Shown here: positions 27,969 to 37,100 of the stretch, one piece after another
Layout: every line of letters starts with the position of its first letter
How positions within the stretch are numbered: the first letter of the stretch is position 1
NCBI GenBank assembly: GCA_003820645.1
Contig: RPOR01000008.1
Location: 1-57,895 of the forward strand
Direction of reading: 5' to 3'
Origin: Betaproteobacteria bacterium
Lineage (GTDB): Bacteria > Pseudomonadota > Gammaproteobacteria > Burkholderiales > SG8-41
DNA: 57,895 bases
Translations under genes and position numbers: made by a program
The notes under the pieces: model-generated
The model's database searches: none
What the model saw: only the letters and a program-made list of their open reading frames with translations
What the model was told of the DNA's origin: nothing

Positions 27969-28163
27969 ATGCGCATCGTCGTCATACTGTTCATCATCGT
28001 CATTCTGGGCAGCCTGGGCTCGGCCCTGTATTACATGATCAAGGACCGCGGCACCACGGAGCGCACCGCCAAGGCGCTGACCATCCGCATCGTGTTGTCG
28101 ATCGCGCTGTTCCTGCTGCTGATATTGAGTTTCCAGACCGGACTGATCACCACCCGCCTGTAG
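27969..28163 (+). CDS. Small twin-transmembrane protein (DUF2909)
   Basis: A 64-residue protein with two hydrophobic helices (about 2-22 and 38-58) separated by a basic loop (KDRGTTERTAKAL), matching the twin transmembrane protein family that sits beside SURF1 in betaproteobacterial oxidase clusters. It is transcribed opposite to the cluster. Function unknown; association with oxidase assembly is inferred from conserved location. Confidence 0.8.
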   Translation: MRIVVILFIIVILGSLGSALYYMIKDRGTTERTAKALTIRIVLSIALFLLLILSFQTGLITTRL

Positions 28164-28249
28164 CCGGTCCTTACGCAATCCCGAATTGGACCGTCGTCAT
28201 ATACCGCTGTTCCCGCGCTGCGGCAGCGGGCATCATGAAACGACGCCAT

Positions 28250-28277
28250 GAAAAGAAACGCCGCGATTCCCGCGGCG
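28250..28277 (-). terminator. Terminator downstream of ctaE
   Basis: On the minus strand a perfect 7-bp stem (CGCCGCG/CGCGGCG) with a 5-nt loop is followed by TTTCTTTTC, about 95 bp after the ctaE stop. It would end the main oxidase transcript before SURF1. The rest of the 206-bp gap 28164-28369 shows a GGGGA/TCCCC hairpin but nothing else clear. Confidence 0.7.
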
Positions 28278-28369
28278 CCCAGACCCCCGGCAGGGGAGAA
28301 TCCCCTCCCCCATGCGAATCGCGAGTTATCGGGTGATTACCGACTGCACAACCCGCTGCCTCAACCTTG

Positions 28370-29224
28370 TTACAGCCAGTAGACGACCACGAATAGTAAC
28401 AGCCAGACCACGTCGACAAAATGCCAGTACCAGGCGACGCCCTCAAAGCCGAAATGACTGTCCGCCTTGAAATGCCCGGCAACACTGCGGAACAGAATCA
28501 CCCAGAGCATGATGGTGCCGATCGTCACGTGAAACCCGTGGAACCCAGTCAGCATGAAAAATGTCGCGCCATAGGCACCCATCGTCAGCTTGAGGTTCAA
28601 GTCCGAGTAAGCGTGCATATACTCGTAGATCTGAAAACCGAGGAAGATCATCCCCAGCGCAATGGTCAGCACCAAGCCCCAGATCAACTGCATGCGATTG
28701 TTCTTCAGCAACCCCCAGTGTGCCCAGGTAATCGTCGCACCCGACGTCAGCAGCAGTGCGGTATTCAGCGCGGGTATGCCCCAGGCCCCCATCGGAGAGA
28801 ACGTCTCCTTGATACCCGGACCGGTTGCCGGCCAATCGGCCTTGAATCCGGGCCACAGCAGTTCCTGGTGTATCAGGGAGCCGAGATCAGGCACCGATAT
28901 CCCGCGCATATAGAACAATGCGCCGAAGAAGGCGGCGAAAAACATGACTTCCGAAAAAATGAACCAGCCCATGCCCCAGCGAAACGAGACATCGACCTGC
29001 TTGTTGTATTTCCCGGCCTCGGACTCGTGAGCCACAGTGGTGAACCACCCGGCAAACATGAAAAACAGGATCAGGAATCCGATACCGAGCAATGCGTAGC
29101 CCACCGGCATGTGATTCACCGTGAACGACGCGCCGAAGCCCACAAAACCCATGGCGATCGATGCGACGATCGGCCAGTGCGACGGCTGCGGCAGATAGTA
29201 ATTGCCTGATGTTTGACTCGACAT
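28370..29224 (-). CDS. ctaE: Cytochrome c oxidase subunit III
   Basis: A 284-residue seven-helix subunit of aa3-type cytochrome c oxidase, with the conserved EVMFFAAFFGALF segment and the C-terminal HFVDVVWLLLFVVVYWL. Subunit III stabilises the core and the entry of the D proton channel. I chose ATG at 29224 (MSSQTSGNYYLP), the usual beginning in betaproteobacteria; a start at 29251 would add nine residues. Confidence 0.95.
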   Translation of the reverse strand: MSSQTSGNYYLPQPSHWPIVASIAMGFVGFGASFTVNHMPVGYALLGIGFLILFFMFAGWFTTVAHESEAGKYNKQVDVSFRWGMGWFIFSEVMFFAAFFGALFYMRGISVPDLGSLIHQELLWPGFKADWPATGPGIKETFSPMGAWGIPALNTALLLTSGATITWAHWGLLKNNRMQLIWGLVLTIALGMIFLGFQIYEYMHAYSDLNLKLTMGAYGATFFMLTGFHGFHVTIGTIMLWVILFRSVAGHFKADSHFGFEGVAWYWHFVDVVWLLLFVVVYWL

Positions 29225-29277
29225 ATTCGCTGCTCCCCTGAATCCTTGCATTTAATCGTTTGCCTGGGCAGTGAGCC

Positions 29278-29472
29278 TCAGCGGATCACCAGCCGTACCA
29301 CGGATACCACGGTAATCACAAAAATCGCCGCCGCAATGACCCCGACGATGATCACCTGCACCGGCGCCACCTCAATCCTGTCGTGCTCCCTGCGCTGGCG
29401 TACCCCGAGAAATGCCGACAATACCATCCGTATCACCTGCAACAGCGTGGCCTTTTGCGGCTTGTCGGCCAT
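29278..29472 (-). CDS. DUF2970 small membrane protein
   Basis: A 64-residue protein with one C-terminal transmembrane helix and the family's KATLLQVIRMVLSAFLGVR amphipathic segment near the start. DUF2970 proteins lie between ctaG and ctaE in many betaproteobacteria and have no known function. ATG at 29472 has GGAG 6 bp upstream; a GTG at 29487 overlapping the ctaG stop is an alternative. Confidence 0.8.
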   Translation of the reverse strand: MADKPQKATLLQVIRMVLSAFLGVRQRREHDRIEVAPVQVIIVGVIAAAIFVITVVSVVRLVIR

Positions 29473-29483
29473 TACAATCTCCG

Positions 29484-30038
29484 TCACCCCTGCACGCCAC
29501 CTTTTGCCGGCGCTGTTGAGGCGCCCTTCACCTCAAAAAACGTGTACGACAGCGTGATAGTGTTGACGTCCGCCGGCAATGCCCCGTCGAGAACAAACTG
29601 CACCGGCATGCGCTTGCTCTCTCCTGCCTGCAACGGCTGCTGCTTGAAGCAGAAGCATTCCAGTTTTTTTACGAACGGCGCTGCATGCTTGGGCCCGTAA
29701 CTGGGGATCGCCTGCCCGACAACGGCCTTTGCCCCGTTGTTGCGGACATCGTATTCGATCTGGATCATTTCACCCGGATGCACGCGCACGCTGCGCTGTA
29801 CCGGCCTGAACTCCCATTCCAGCCCATGCGCATTGGCATCGAACTCCAACGTGACCCAGCGTGACTTGTCGACCTGCGTGTTCACCACCGCCGCGGCCGG
29901 CTTGATCAGGTTGTTGATGCCGGTGACCTCACAGATCTTCTCGTAGAACGGCACCAGCGCGAAGCCAAAGCCGAACATCGCCACGGCAAAAATTGACAGC
30001 CGCGTCATCATCCGGCGATTGGCACGTTCGCTTTTCAT
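29484..30038 (-). CDS. ctaG: Cytochrome c oxidase assembly protein CtaG/Cox11
   Basis: A 184-residue Cox11-family copper chaperone that delivers copper to CuB of subunit I. It has one N-terminal helix (FAVAMFGFGFALVPFY) followed by a periplasmic immunoglobulin-like domain with the copper motif CFCF (in ECFCFKQQPL). The start at 30038 forms an ATGA overlap with the tiny upstream gene; longer reading upstream is not supported. Confidence 0.94.
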   Translation of the reverse strand: MKSERANRRMMTRLSIFAVAMFGFGFALVPFYEKICEVTGINNLIKPAAAVVNTQVDKSRWVTLEFDANAHGLEWEFRPVQRSVRVHPGEMIQIEYDVRNNGAKAVVGQAIPSYGPKHAAPFVKKLECFCFKQQPLQAGESKRMPVQFVLDGALPADVNTITLSYTFFEVKGASTAPAKGGVQG

Positions 30039-30151
30039 AGGGCGAGCAGGTAATACTTGATCATCACACCGAAGAAAAACGCGGCAACGATCAGCCACAG
30101 CAGTACAGCCGTGCGCCGGTTGCTGTGTTTGACTTCGAACGGTTGTGTCAT
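30035..30151 (-). CDS. Cytochrome oxidase small assembly protein (38 aa)
   Basis: A 38-residue single-helix protein beginning MTQPFEVKHSNRRTAV, followed by a hydrophobic helix and ending MIKYYLLAL. It fills the gap between ctaD and ctaG exactly, overlapping ctaG by 4 bp (ATGA) and starting 4 bp after ctaD. Small one-helix proteins at this place are conserved in betaproteobacterial oxidase operons. Too short for most gene finders; function presumed to be oxidase assembly. Confidence 0.75.
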   Translation of the reverse strand: MTQPFEVKHSNRRTAVLLWLIVAAFFFGVMIKYYLLAL

Positions 30152-30155
30152 GAAC

Positions 30156-31748
30156 TTACTTCACCACCGGCGGTGTTTCAAAACTGTGCCACGGCGCCGG
30201 TGACGGCAGATGTGTCCACTCCAGACTATCCGCGCCCTCCCACTGCCGATCCGCGGCCTTCTCGCCGCTGGTTATGGTCTTGATGACGATGTAGAGGAAC
30301 AGCAACTGCGACAGGCCGAAGCCAAAGGCGCCAATCGACGAAATCGCGTTGAACTCGGCAAACTGCAGCGCATAGTCCGGGATGCGGCGCGGCATGCCGG
30401 CCAACCCGAGAAAATGCTGCACGAAGAAGGTGACGTTGAAGAACACCAGTGACAGCCAGAAGTGCCACTTGCCCAGGGTCTCGTTGTACATCCGGCCGGT
30501 CCATTTCGGCAACCAGAAATAAATGCCGGCAAAAGCAGAGAACAGCGCACCGGCAACCATCACGTAATGGAAATGCGCGACCACGTAATAGGTGTCATGC
30601 AACTGGACGTCGACCGGCACGATGGACAGCACCAGGCCGGTGAAGCCACCGAGCGTGAACAGGAACAGGAACCCCAGCGCGAACAGCATCGGGGTTTCGA
30701 AGGTCAGCGAACCCTTCCACATCGTCGCCACCCAGTTGAACACCTTGACGCCAGTGGGCACCGCGATCAGCACCGTCGCGTACATGAAATAGAGCTGCGC
30801 TTCCACCGGCATGCCGGCTGTGTACATGTGGTGCGCCCACACCATGAACGACAGGATGGCGATCGAAGCCGTGGCGTAGACCATCGAGGCATAGCCGAAC
30901 AGCGGCTTGCGCGAAAACGCCGGGATCACCTGCGAGATCACGCCGAAAGCGGGAATCGCGATGATGTAGACCTCCGGATGGCCGAAGAACCAGAATATGT
31001 GCTGGTAGAGGACCGGATCGCCGCCGCCGGCTGCGTTGAAGAAGTGAGTGCCGAAATGGCGGTCGGTCAGCGTCATCGTCACCGCACCGGCCAGCACCGG
31101 CATCACCGCAACCAGCAGGTAAGCAGTAATCAGCCAGGTCCAGCAGAACATCGGCATTTTCATCATCGTCATGCCCGGCGCGCGCATGTTGAGTATGGTG
31201 GTGATGATGTTGATCGAACCCATGATCGAGGACATGCCGAGAATATGGACGGCGAAGATCGTCAGATCCATTGCCGGCCCGGCCTGCGTCGACAGCGGCG
31301 CATACAGTGTCCAGCCCACGCCCGCACCGCCGCCGGGCATGAATTGGGCGGCAATCAGCAGCAGGGCCGCTGGCGGCAACAGCCAGAACGACAGATTGTT
31401 CATTCGCGGAAACGCCATGTCCGGCGCACCGATCTGCATCGGAATCAGCCAGTTCGCGAACCCGACAAATGCCGGCATGATCGCGCCGAACACCATGATC
31501 AGGCCGTGATACGTGGTCATCGAATTGAAGAACTCGGGCTTGACGATCTGCAGGCCAGGCTGGAACAGCTCGGAGCGGATGATCAGCGCCATGACTCCGC
31601 CAACCAGGAACATCGTGAAGCTGAACCACAGGTACATCGTGCCGATGTCCTTGTGGTTGGTCGACTGGACCCAGCGCATGATGCCGCTGGGCTTGTGCGC
31701 GTGATCGTCGTGGCTGTGGTCGTTGGTGTGTCCGTGTACTGCTTCCAT
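30156..31748 (-). CDS. ctaD: Cytochrome c oxidase subunit I
   Basis: A 530-residue catalytic subunit of an aa3-type heme-copper oxidase with 12 helices. Conserved sequences include the HPEVYI region with the CuB histidine, the WAHHMYT pair, and GTMYLWF near the N-terminus. The first 20 residues are unusually His-rich (HGHTNDHSHDDHAH). It reduces oxygen to water and pumps protons. It follows ctaC by 42 bp. Confidence 0.97.
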   Translation of the reverse strand: MEAVHGHTNDHSHDDHAHKPSGIMRWVQSTNHKDIGTMYLWFSFTMFLVGGVMALIIRSELFQPGLQIVKPEFFNSMTTYHGLIMVFGAIMPAFVGFANWLIPMQIGAPDMAFPRMNNLSFWLLPPAALLLIAAQFMPGGGAGVGWTLYAPLSTQAGPAMDLTIFAVHILGMSSIMGSINIITTILNMRAPGMTMMKMPMFCWTWLITAYLLVAVMPVLAGAVTMTLTDRHFGTHFFNAAGGGDPVLYQHIFWFFGHPEVYIIAIPAFGVISQVIPAFSRKPLFGYASMVYATASIAILSFMVWAHHMYTAGMPVEAQLYFMYATVLIAVPTGVKVFNWVATMWKGSLTFETPMLFALGFLFLFTLGGFTGLVLSIVPVDVQLHDTYYVVAHFHYVMVAGALFSAFAGIYFWLPKWTGRMYNETLGKWHFWLSLVFFNVTFFVQHFLGLAGMPRRIPDYALQFAEFNAISSIGAFGFGLSQLLFLYIVIKTITSGEKAADRQWEGADSLEWTHLPSPAPWHSFETPPVVK

Positions 31749-31790
31749 TGGGGATTCTCCTGAAGCCTGTATTCGTTCCGTAGCGCCTGA

Positions 31791-32927
31791 TTAACGCAGG
31801 GCCTTGATGTCGGCCGGGGCAATTGCCTCACCCGACTTGTTGTTCCAGCTGTTGCGGGTAAATGTAATCACCGCGGCAAGGTCGACATCCGACAATTGCT
31901 TGAATGAATTCATTGCCGTGCCCTGCTTGCCGTTCAACACCAGCTTGATCTGATCGGCTTTCGGCCCATTGACCACCTTGGAGCCGGACAATGCGGGGAA
32001 CGCCCCGGGAACGCCCATGCCGGTGGCCTGGTGGCAGGCAACACAGTTCTGCGTATAAACCTTCTCTCCATGCGCCGTCAGGTCGGCAAGCGTCCAGGTT
32101 TTGTTGGGATCAACCTTGGCTGCAGCCAGCTTCTTCTGCTGCGCGCCGACCCATGCCGTGTACTGTGCGGGCTCCATCACCTCGACAACGATCGGCATGA
32201 AGCCGTGGTCCTTGCCGCAGAGCTCCGCGCACTGCCCGCGGTAGATGCCCGGCTTCTCCGCCTTGAACCAGGTATCGCGGATGAATCCGGGCACTGCATC
32301 CTGCTTTACGGCCAGTGACGGCACGTACCATGCATGAATCACATCCGCCGCGGTGGTCAGGATACGGATCTTCTTGCCGACCGGGACTACCACGTGATTG
32401 TCCGTTTCCAGCAGATAGTTGGGGTTGGCGTTGCGGCCGGCGACATCGGTGCCGTCGATCTGGGCACGCGGCGTGGACAGCGTGCTGTAGAAACTGATGC
32501 CCTCGCCTTCGCCCTTGAGGTAGTCGTAGCCCCATTTCCACTGATAACCCGTCGCCTTGATCGTCAAGTCGGGCTCGGCGGTGTCGCGCATCACGATCAG
32601 CGTACCCGTGGCCGGCACCGCCAGTGCGATCAGGATCACAAATGGAATCAGTGTCCAGGCCACCTCGACCGCCGTGTTCTCATGGAACTGGGCCGCCTTG
32701 TGACCGACCGATTTACGGTGCTTGAACACGGCGTAGAACATGAAGCCGAAGACGCCGACAAAGATCACAAAGCAAATGACCGTGATGATCGTATGCAGGT
32801 CATAAATCTTCTCACCGAGCAGCGTCTGCGGCGTCTGCAGGTTGAGCTTGTAGTCAGCCCATGCCACGACCGACCAGAAAAACAGCGCGCCCGCAGCGGC
32901 CAGCTTCTTGAACCCCTTGTTGCTCAT
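31791..32927 (-). CDS. ctaC: Cytochrome c oxidase subunit II with fused cytochrome c domain
   Basis: A 378-residue subunit: a signal peptide, two helices (about 45-67 and 87-112), then the CuA domain with His198, Cys233, Cys237, His241 and Met244 (CAELCGKDHGFM). A C-terminal class I cytochrome c domain has CVACH at 295-299 and a likely Met ligand at 339. The fusion is the caa3-like arrangement common in betaproteobacteria. I chose ATG at 32927 because of the purine-rich site just upstream. Confidence 0.95.
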   Translation of the reverse strand: MSNKGFKKLAAAGALFFWSVVAWADYKLNLQTPQTLLGEKIYDLHTIITVICFVIFVGVFGFMFYAVFKHRKSVGHKAAQFHENTAVEVAWTLIPFVILIALAVPATGTLIVMRDTAEPDLTIKATGYQWKWGYDYLKGEGEGISFYSTLSTPRAQIDGTDVAGRNANPNYLLETDNHVVVPVGKKIRILTTAADVIHAWYVPSLAVKQDAVPGFIRDTWFKAEKPGIYRGQCAELCGKDHGFMPIVVEVMEPAQYTAWVGAQQKKLAAAKVDPNKTWTLADLTAHGEKVYTQNCVACHQATGMGVPGAFPALSGSKVVNGPKADQIKLVLNGKQGTAMNSFKQLSDVDLAAVITFTRNSWNNKSGEAIAPADIKALR

Positions 32928-32959
32928 TCTTCCCCCGCTCATATAGCCCGATTGATCCG

Positions 32960-33442
32960 CTAAATCCGCTTGCTGCCGAGGCGCCCGCGCAGTTCGCGAA
33001 CCAGCGCCCGTCGACCATCTTCGCCGCAAAAACGCCCGATTTCGACTTCCCTGCCGTGGGAGCGCAACGCAACAGAACCCTTGGCTCCGGTCACCAGTTG
33101 CGCCCAGCCCCGATGAAATTCAAACCGTCGTGCCACGCCCCGCTCCCGGACTTCAACCAGGATACGGTCCCCGCTGAACGCCAAACGCTCAAAATCCCCG
33201 GCGCGCCGCACAATCATGCAAGCTGCCGCGCCCAACGCTGCAATTTCCACACCGGCAAACGGGATGATGAGCCACGCCCCAACCGCCGCAAAACCCGCTG
33301 CAATGATCAGCGAAACCAACGCCAGCGAGCCAAACACGAGCAGCAACAGGCGTAAATCAAGCGAACTGGCATGGCGCCTGAAATACGTAAACCCGGCGAC
33401 TTCCTGTTCCAGCATCAACTCGACCATGCACTGTCCGGTCAC
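32960..33442 (-). CDS. DUF2244 membrane protein
   Basis: A 160-residue protein with two central transmembrane helices (about 30-75) and a soluble C-terminal half that contains the DUF2244-like LVEVRERG and FEFHRGW segments. The family lies next to cytochrome oxidase subunit II genes; its function is unknown. It is the first gene of the leftward oxidase cluster. The 95 bp upstream toward bioD show no clear terminator. Confidence 0.8.
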   Translation of the reverse strand: MTGQCMVELMLEQEVAGFTYFRRHASSLDLRLLLLVFGSLALVSLIIAAGFAAVGAWLIIPFAGVEIAALGAAACMIVRRAGDFERLAFSGDRILVEVRERGVARRFEFHRGWAQLVTGAKGSVALRSHGREVEIGRFCGEDGRRALVRELRGRLGSKRI

Positions 33443-33537
33443 CGGCGCCAGCCCTTACTTTCAATCGCGCGGACTTTAGCATACCGAACGGGCCGGTCGC
33501 AACCAAAATGCCCCATGGAAACAGTCGGTTTTCCCTC

Positions 33538-34260
33538 TTAAATACGCGCATTCAAGCGCCATATATCCAGCTTCCGGGCAATCGTCGCGGGTTGTGGATT
33601 TTTCGCGTGCGGGACCGTCCCGAGCAGGGGGGCTTTGATCCGCGCGTGCAGCGTCTGCAAGTTCTGCGCGGCGTTCGCCATGTCGGGATCGATGCGATTG
33701 GCGATCCACCCGGCGAGACGCAGCCCGCGCGCCTGCAGCGCCTCCACCGTCAGCAATGCATGATTGAGGCAGCCTAGGCGCAAACCGACCACCAGCACCA
33801 CCGCCAAACCCAGCCGCAGCGGTATATCGGCGGCATCGAACGCACGCGCAAGTGGCACCAGCAGCCCGCCCACGCCTTCGACCACGACGATATCGGCATG
33901 CTGCGCGAGGTGCCGGTACGATTTGGCGATTACGGCCATGCGCATCGTCGTCCCTGCCTGCTGCGCAGCAATATGCGGCGCAACCGCCGGCGCAAAACAG
34001 TACGGATTCACCGCTGCCCGCGGTGCATCGACATTGGCCGCGGCCCGCAGCCGTTCGACGTCGTCGTTTTGCCATACGCCCCGCCGGCGTATCGCGCCGG
34101 CCGCCACGGGTTTCATGCCGACGACCCGGAAGCCGCCGGCGGCGAACCCCCGCAGCAGCGCGCAAGCCACCAGCGTCTTGCCGACGCCGGTGTCGGTGCC
34201 GGCAACAAACACGCCGCGCGCGCGCCCCTTGCCGAAATCACCGCGTGGCAATTCAGTCAC
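33538..34260 (-). CDS. bioD: ATP-dependent dethiobiotin synthetase
   Basis: A 240-residue BioD that closes the ureido ring of dethiobiotin from DAPA, CO2 and ATP. P-loop GTDTGVGKT is near residue 20, and the EGVGGLLVPL segment that follows is typical. It is the last gene of the bioB-F-H-C-D operon and overlaps bioC by 8 bp. Confidence 0.95.
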   Translation of the reverse strand: MTELPRGDFGKGRARGVFVAGTDTGVGKTLVACALLRGFAAGGFRVVGMKPVAAGAIRRRGVWQNDDVERLRAAANVDAPRAAVNPYCFAPAVAPHIAAQQAGTTMRMAVIAKSYRHLAQHADIVVVEGVGGLLVPLARAFDAADIPLRLGLAVVLVVGLRLGCLNHALLTVEALQARGLRLAGWIANRIDPDMANAAQNLQTLHARIKAPLLGTVPHAKNPQPATIARKLDIWRLNARI

Positions 34261-35128
34261 GCCCGACCGCCTTGATGTCGATCACCGGCCTGCCACCGGG
34301 ACCGCGCCGCGGCTGCGGACACCACGCGTGGCCGTAGATCACCTCGAATGTGGCCGGCAATTGCCCGTCCCGTCGTAACGGCTCGTAGTTGCGCGTCACC
34401 GCGGCCAGCCAGGACTTTCCCGACAGCGCCGGCGGCCGGTCCTCGGCCGCGTTACGCGCACCGATGGCCTTCAAGTCACGCATCAGCGACGTCACGTCCC
34501 GGTAAGTCAGCGTGAAGGTTTCCATGTCGATCACCGGATCGGCGAACCCGCACTGCACCAGCATGTCGCCGATATCGTGCATGTCGATGAATCCGCTGAC
34601 ATGGGTGCGGCCGTCGGTATCCGCCTGCGCCGCTCGCAACTCCTTCAGCGTATCGGGGCCGAACGTGGTGAACATCAACAGGCCGCCCGGCGCAAGCACG
34701 CGGCGCATTTCGGCAAATGCCCGCGGCAGCGCATTGACCCATTGCAGCGCCAGATTGCTCCACGCGAGATCTATGCTGCCGCCCGCCAGGGGCAGCTGCT
34801 CCAGATCCCCGCATATCGCCGCCGGCAGTTTCCGCAACAACCGTTGATGCCACGGCATCGCGGCGCGCCCCTGCCGCAGCATGCCAGCGGCCAGGTCCAG
34901 CGCGACGATGCGCGCGCCGGGATAACGCGCAGCAAGGCCGTTCCACGCGTTACCGGTGCCGCTGCCGGCATCGAGGATGCGCCGCGGTGCGTGACGAATG
35001 AAGTCGAGGCGCTCGAGGCTGCGGCGGCACACTTCGTGCTGCAGTATCGCTGCCGCATCATAGGTCGCCGCAGCCCGCTCGAACGAGCGGCGCACCGCGC
35101 GTTTGTCGAGAACAGGACTCTTAGTCAT
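34253..35128 (-). CDS. bioC: Malonyl-ACP O-methyltransferase
   Basis: A 291-residue SAM-dependent methyltransferase that masks malonyl-ACP as its methyl ester to start pimelate synthesis. The SAM motif DAGSGTGNAW is at about 52-61, and the family has the FTFGPDTLKEL segment. It overlaps bioH by 8 bp; the BioH esterase removes the methyl ester at the end of the same route. Confidence 0.95.
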   Translation of the reverse strand: MTKSPVLDKRAVRRSFERAAATYDAAAILQHEVCRRSLERLDFIRHAPRRILDAGSGTGNAWNGLAARYPGARIVALDLAAGMLRQGRAAMPWHQRLLRKLPAAICGDLEQLPLAGGSIDLAWSNLALQWVNALPRAFAEMRRVLAPGGLLMFTTFGPDTLKELRAAQADTDGRTHVSGFIDMHDIGDMLVQCGFADPVIDMETFTLTYRDVTSLMRDLKAIGARNAAEDRPPALSGKSWLAAVTRNYEPLRRDGQLPATFEVIYGHAWCPQPRRGPGGRPVIDIKAVGRD

Positions 35129-35882
35129 TGCAGAAATCGGCCATCAGCTGACCCACCGTTTGCGGATTCGAAATGAACGGCGCATGTGCCGCGCCGGCAA
35201 TCCGTTTCAGGCGACCGCACCGCAAATGGGCGGCCAGATAATCGCCGGCGGCACGCGGTGTGATGCGGTCCCGGTCACCGTGCAGGATCAGCGTCGGCTG
35301 CCCGACGGTGTGCAGTTCGTCACGCAGGTCCGTAACCTGCAGCCAGTGCAGCGTCTGCGCCAGCACCGCGGCGTCGGGCAGCGGCCGCGCTGCGAGTGCC
35401 GCATCCAGTCGCCGCGCGACCGCGCGCGACTGCGTATCGCCCCGGGTCTCCAGCAGCAAAAAGCGGCGCAGCGTCGTCGGCGCGTCGCGCGCCAGTGCAG
35501 CGGCAAATTCATCGAGCACGTCGGCCGCCATGCCGTGTGGCCAGTCGGTGGCGCTGACAAAACGGGGCGTTGTCGCAATCAGAATCAGCTTCGCCACTTG
35601 TTGCGGATGGCGCCGCGCCCAGGCCAATGCCAGTTGTCCGCCCAACGACCAGCCGGCAACCACACAATGCCGCGGCACCGCAGAAGCCAACTGATCGACA
35701 ATATGCTCGATGGTGTACGGCGCAAGCGCTGGCACCGCGCCGTGGCCTGGCAGATCCGGTGCAAGGACATGCGCATCGTTCCCCAGCCGCGCGATGAGGT
35801 CATCCCATACGCCGCCATGCGTACCCCAGCCGTGCAGCAACACCAGCGCCGGCCTGTCCTGATTTACGGCCACGGACTTCAT
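35121..35882 (-). CDS. bioH: Pimeloyl-ACP methyl ester carboxylesterase
   Basis: A 253-residue alpha/beta-hydrolase with the oxyanion motif HGWG, nucleophile Ser in GWSLGG (about residue 80), a later Asp in HGDRDR, and His in GAAHAPF. It releases pimeloyl-ACP for BioF. It overlaps bioF by 4 bp and bioC by 8 bp, strongly supporting the BioH assignment over generic hydrolases. Confidence 0.93.
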   Translation of the reverse strand: MKSVAVNQDRPALVLLHGWGTHGGVWDDLIARLGNDAHVLAPDLPGHGAVPALAPYTIEHIVDQLASAVPRHCVVAGWSLGGQLALAWARRHPQQVAKLILIATTPRFVSATDWPHGMAADVLDEFAAALARDAPTTLRRFLLLETRGDTQSRAVARRLDAALAARPLPDAAVLAQTLHWLQVTDLRDELHTVGQPTLILHGDRDRITPRAAGDYLAAHLRCGRLKRIAGAAHAPFISNPQTVGQLMADFCND

Positions 35883-37033
35883 ACCCGGTTCAAGAACGCC
35901 GCGGTCAGCCGCGTCACCTCGGCAAAGCTGTGATCAGCCGACAGCGATATGCGCAACCGTGCCGTCCCCTGCGGGACGGTTGGCGGCCGGATCGCCGGTA
36001 CCAGCAGCCCCTGCGCGGCGAGACGCGCGGACAGCGCCAACGCGTCGGCGTTGCCGCCGACGAGCAGCGGCTGGATCGGCGTCTCCGAAGGCAGCAGACG
36101 CCACGTGCTTCCCGCCAACTGCTGCTTCAGCTGGTCGATGAGCTTGCGCAGCCGATCGCGGCGCCATTCCTCCTCTTCGATCAATACGAGACTTGCGAGC
36201 AGTGTGTGCGCCAGCAATGGCGGTGTTGCCGTCGTGTAAATGTAAGTCCGCGCGTGCTGGATCAACGTGTCAATCAAAGCCGCGCTGCCGGCAACGAAAG
36301 CGCCGGCAACGCCAGCCGCCTTGCCCAGCGTCGCCATGTAAATCACCCGCTCGGAATCAATGCCGAGGTACGCCAGCGTGCCGCGCCCCTGTGCGCCGAG
36401 CACACCGAAGCCGTGCGCATCGTCAATCAGCAGGTGCGCGTCATAGCGCGCGCAGAGCTGCAACAGTCCGGCCACCGGCGCAATGTCGCCGTCCATGCTG
36501 AACACGGCGTCAGTGATCACCAGCCGGCGGCGCGCGGGTGTCACCCTCAGCAACCGCTCCAGCGCTTCGAGGTCGCCATGGGCGTAGCGTTTGAATGCGG
36601 CGCGCGACACCAGTGCTGCGTCATTCAGCGAAGCGTGATTCAGCCGATCGGCAAACACCGCGTCGCCGCGTCCGGTCAGCGCGCTGACCACACCCATGTT
36701 TGCCATGTAGCCCGTCGAAAACAGCAAGGCGCGCGGCTGACGGACAAATGCCGCCAGCGCCGTTTCCAGTTTGTGGTGCGCACTGCTGTGGCCGAGAATC
36801 AGGTGCGATGCGCCGGCGCCGACACCATAGCGGTCGATGCCCGCCTTGGCGGCCTGTGCGAGGCGCGAATCGGCGGCAAGTCCCAGATAATCGTTGGAAC
36901 AGAACGCAATGTAATCGCGACCGTCGACCGTGACCTGCGCCCGCTGCGGCGACTCCAGCAGCCGCCGTGTACGGCGCAGGCCCTGGTCTTCGCGCGCTGC
37001 CAGTTCGGCGGCCAATTCGGCGTGCAGTGACAA
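35879..37033 (-). CDS. bioF: 8-amino-7-oxononanoate synthase
   Basis: A PLP enzyme that condenses pimeloyl-ACP with alanine. Typical motifs are CSNDYLGLA, DDAHGFGVLG, and the PLP-lysine segment TLGKAAG. There is no ATG near the N-terminus: a TTG at 37033 gives 384 residues, the same length as E. coli BioF, beginning at SLHAELAAELA. A TTG at 37087 would add 18 unlikely residues. The start is therefore uncertain; the identity is not. Confidence 0.93.
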   Translation of the reverse strand: MSLHAELAAELAAREDQGLRRTRRLLESPQRAQVTVDGRDYIAFCSNDYLGLAADSRLAQAAKAGIDRYGVGAGASHLILGHSSAHHKLETALAAFVRQPRALLFSTGYMANMGVVSALTGRGDAVFADRLNHASLNDAALVSRAAFKRYAHGDLEALERLLRVTPARRRLVITDAVFSMDGDIAPVAGLLQLCARYDAHLLIDDAHGFGVLGAQGRGTLAYLGIDSERVIYMATLGKAAGVAGAFVAGSAALIDTLIQHARTYIYTTATPPLLAHTLLASLVLIEEEEWRRDRLRKLIDQLKQQLAGSTWRLLPSETPIQPLLVGGNADALALSARLAAQGLLVPAIRPPTVPQGTARLRISLSADHSFAEVTRLTAAFLNRV

Positions 37034-37100
37034 AATGAAGTAAAGGACGGGGGGAGAGCGAGGGGCAGATCGGCAGGCGCCGGCCAAGCCGGCGCAGCCG

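Noticed and set aside
28211-28306. Hairpins between the twin-helix gene and ctaE as a small RNA
   Set aside because: One is explained as the ctaE terminator; the others lack a promoter or T-run, so an RNA gene is not supported.
30462-31763. Long open frame antisense to ctaD
   Set aside because: It is a compositional shadow of cytochrome oxidase subunit I; no family resemblance and high His/Arg/Gln content.
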